From assembly GCF_028610705.1 (NCBI RefSeq), contig NZ_JAQQWT010000002.1:310001-374000 (forward strand): DNA of 64,000 bases. The letters are read 5' to 3'. Made by a program: the position numbers and the translations under genes. This DNA comes from Halalkalibacter alkalisediminis. GTDB lineage: Bacteria > Bacillota > Bacilli > Bacillales > Bacillaceae_D. Under the pieces are notes generated by a model that had not been told where the DNA came from, did no database searches, and worked only from the letters and a program-made list of their open reading frames with translations. Positions 62,119-64,000 of the stretch are shown here, piece after piece (position 1 is the stretch's first letter; every line of letters begins with the position of its first letter).

Positions 62119-64000
62119 TTAAGCTAACACATTAAAGTATCGGCCTTCAGGATGAGCAAATACCATTGCAGTAACGGATGCTTCAGGCTCCATCATAAAT
62201 CCTTCTGTTAATTGAACGCCAATTTTTTCTGGTTTTAATAATGAAAATAATTTCTCTTGATCCTCCAAATTTGGACAAGCAGGATAGCCAAAAGAAACTC
62301 GCACACCTTGGTACTTCGCTGAAAAACGATCTTCCATTGTCATGTCTGCAGAATCTGGGAAGCCCATTCGATCTCGCATTTGCTGGTGAACACGTTCAGC
62401 AAACCCTTCAGCTATTTCAAGAGCCGCTGCTTGGATTAAGTGACTATATAAATAATCTCCATCTCGTTTTGCTTGTTCCGCTAATTCTCTCACACCATGA
62501 CCAGCAGTAACAGCTAAAAATCCTACATAGTCCATTTCACCACTTGAAACAGGACGTAAATAGTCTGCTAAACATAAAAATGGTTTATGACTTTGTCTCG
62601 GAAAAGAGAATCGTTCAATTTCAGTTTTCTGATCGGCTGGATCGTAGATAACGACATCATTCCCATCTGCTTGTGCAGGGAAGAATTGATACATACCGTG
62701 TGCTTGAATCCATTGATTTTGCTTTGCCTTAACTAAAAATTCGTCTACCTTCTCTTTTAAATCAACAGTTCTTGGATCTTTTTCTTCCAGCAGCCTACTA
62801 ACTTTCCCTTGAATTCCAAGATGTCTACCAAGCAACATTTGCATATTAATATAGGGCTCCAAATGTGATAGTTTATAATCACGTAAAATATGTGCATCCA
62901 AATCGGTTGGCGTATAGATAGGTCCATCTCGCTTAACATCTGATTGGGCATTTTCGTCAACAGGACGCTCATTTAGCGGTTTCCGTTCAGTTGGACGTAC
63001 TGCCTCTTTCTTCGCTCGAGCTTCTGCAAGTTCTTCCGCAAGACGTTCACGTTCCTCTGGCTTAGCTAAGCGATTGGCTATATCCAACCCATTCATAGCA
63101 TCTTTCGCGTATAAAACGAGACCATCATATTCAGCCGCAATTTTTGTATCAGTAAATTTTCTCGTTAACGCCGCTCCCCCAACCAAAATAGGTATGGAAA
63201 TATTTTGTTGTCGTAAATCTTGAGCAGTTAACACCATTTGTTGAGCTGATTTCACTAGTAGGCCAGATAAACCAACCGCGTCAGGATCTTCTCTTTTTAC
63301 AGCTTCTATTAATTCATTGGACGTAACTTTAATACCTAGATTAACGATTTTAAAGCCGTTATTCCCTAGAATAATCTCAACTAAATTTTTCCCTATATCA
63401 TGCACATCACCTTTAACGGTAGCGAGCAAAATTTTCCCTTTACCATTATCGTTTTCCTTTTGCTCCATATGTGGCTCTAAATGAGCAACCGATGCTTTCA
63501 TCACTTCAGCACTTTGAAGAACTTCAGCAACAATCAACTCATTATTATTAAACAAACGGCCAACTTCATCCATTCCCGTCATTAGCGGACCATTAATAAT
63601 ATCTAACGGTTCAGAGTAAGTGGTTAAAGCTTCGTTCAAATCTTCCACTAATCCTTCTTTTGTTCCTTCCACAATATAGGAAGCCAATCGTTCTTCGAGT
63701 GTTAGATTGGAATTATCTACTTTTTTCTCTGCTTTTTTCCCTCGATAAAATGCTGTGAATTCAGCCAGAGTTTCATCCGTTGTATCAAATAAGAGTTTGC
63801 TCGACATCTCTTTTTGTTCATCGGGAATGGAGGCATATCTCTCTAATTTTTCTGTATTTACAATGGCATAGTCTAAACCAGCTTGCGTACAGTGATATAA
63901 GTAAACGGCATTTAATACTTCACGCCCAACAGGTGGCAATCCGAATGAGACGTTACTTACTCCTAAAATCGTTAAACATTTAGGAAGAGCTTCTTTAATT
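62119..64000 (-). CDS. metH: Cobalamin-dependent methionine synthase, C-terminal part (5' end beyond window)
   Basis: The frame is open to base 64000; 626 residues are visible. From the edge: end of the methyltetrahydrofolate barrel (TILGVSNVSFGLPPVGREVL), the cap domain with TYSEPLDIINGPLMTGMDEV, the B12-binding module with GDVHDIGKNLVEIILGNNGF (D-x-H-x-x-G) and VGLSGLLVKSAQQM, and the AdoMet activation domain with GFLAVTAGHGVRELAEQAK and GVRVSFGYPACPNLEDQEK. Regenerates methionine from homocysteine using B12. Absent from B. subtilis, which uses MetE. The expected cobalamin riboswitch would be outside the window. Confidence 0.95.
   Translation of the reverse strand, partial: IKEALPKCLTILGVSNVSFGLPPVGREVLNAVYLYHCTQAGLDYAIVNTEKLERYASIPDEQKEMSSKLLFDTTDETLAEFTAFYRGKKAEKKVDNSNLTLEERLASYIVEGTKEGLVEDLNEALTTYSEPLDIINGPLMTGMDEVGRLFNNNELIVAEVLQSAEVMKASVAHLEPHMEQKENDNGKGKILLATVKGDVHDIGKNLVEIILGNNGFKIVNLGIKVTSNELIEAVKREDPDAVGLSGLLVKSAQQMVLTAQDLRQQNISIPILVGGAALTRKFTDTKIAAEYDGLVLYAKDAMNGLDIANRLAKPEERERLAEELAEARAKKEAVRPTERKPLNERPVDENAQSDVKRDGPIYTPTDLDAHILRDYKLSHLEPYINMQMLLGRHLGIQGKVSRLLEEKDPRTVDLKEKVDEFLVKAKQNQWIQAHGMYQFFPAQADGNDVVIYDPADQKTEIERFSFPRQSHKPFLCLADYLRPVSSGEMDYVGFLAVTAGHGVRELAEQAKRDGDYLYSHLIQAAALEIAEGFAERVHQQMRDRMGFPDSADMTMEDRFSAKYQGVRVSFGYPACPNLEDQEKLFSLLKPEKIGVQLTEGFMMEPEASVTAMVFAHPEGRYFNVLA

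Noticed and set aside
1-64000. Mobile elements, prophage, CRISPR arrays, tRNA or rRNA genes
   Set aside because: None seen: no transposase or integrase frames, no regularly spaced repeats, and gene order follows the Bacillus core throughout.

Overview
This window is a chromosomal core segment of a low-GC, endospore-forming member of the Bacillaceae. Almost every gene lies on the minus strand, and the order closely follows the Bacillus subtilis block ypoC-nth-dnaD-asnS-aspB-ypmB-ypmA-dinG-panDCB-birA-cca-bshA-bshB1-mgsA-dapB-ypjD-ypjC-ypjB-ypjA-qcrCBA-ypiFBA-aroA-tyrA-hisC-trp-aroHBC-cheR-ndk-hepT-menG-hepS-mtrB-spoIVA-yphFE-gpsA-plsY-der-yphA-ypzI-fni-ypfD-cmk-ypfA-ypeB-sleB. Bacillithiol genes (bshA, bshB1), menaquinol:cytochrome c reductase and sporulation/germination genes (spoIVA, spoVIF, ypeB, sleB, ypjB) fit this. 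Two features point away from B. subtilis and toward alkaliphile-type relatives (Halalkalibacter/Alkalihalobacillus-like; inference): a cobalamin-dependent methionine synthase gene and a futalosine-pathway menaquinone gene (mqnA). No mobile element, prophage, CRISPR array, rRNA or tRNA was seen.

Regions. 1-5.1 kb: DNA repair and replication initiation (nth, dnaD), asnS, aspB, ypmBA. 5.2-5.5 kb: a small divergent plus-strand gene candidate with its own terminator. 5.6-10.3 kb: a metal-site-less ComEC/MBL-like membrane-anchored protein, dinG and a TPR protein. 10.3-18.3 kb: pantothenate synthesis, biotin ligase, CCA-adding enzyme, bacillithiol synthesis, methylglyoxal synthase and lysine/cell-wall DapB, apparently read from one strong promoter in front of ypjD. 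18.4-26.6 kb: YitT-family protein (plus strand), a Zn-peptidase, ypjBA, the qcr operon and ypiFBA. 26.7-27.9 kb: a degenerate amidohydrolase-like gene and, on the plus strand, a roughly 100-nt intergenic transcription unit that looks like a small regulatory RNA. 27.9-41.9 kb: the aromatic supraoperon (aroC-aroB-aroH-trpEDCFBA-hisC-tyrA-aroA) with cheR and ndk. 42-49 kb: isoprenoid/menaquinone operon, mtrB, spoIVA. 49-62 kb: yphF/E, spoVIF, gpsA, plsY, der, fni, S1-like ypfD, plsC, cmk, motI, ypeB-sleB. 62.1 kb to the edge: 3' part of metH.

How the parts connect. The trp genes carry a leader with ten (G/U)AG triplets spaced 2-3 nt, an intrinsic terminator and an overlapping antiterminator; the RNA-binding regulator that reads such sites, TRAP (mtrB), lies about 9.6 kb away in the same window. 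The menaquinone genes are fused into a tightly overlapping run hepS-menG-ubiA-ubiX-mqnA followed by hepT, joining the polyprenyl tail, the late ring-modification steps and the first futalosine step; the menaquinone would serve the qcr complex encoded upstream. ypeB-sleB, spoIVA, spoVIF and yphF/E give a scattered sporulation/germination set. Points of most interest are the sRNA candidate at 27.8 kb, the TRAP leader, the mqn/hep operon, the absence of hbs and folE between spoIVA and mtrB, and two enzymes-by-ancestry that have lost their catalytic metal ligands.
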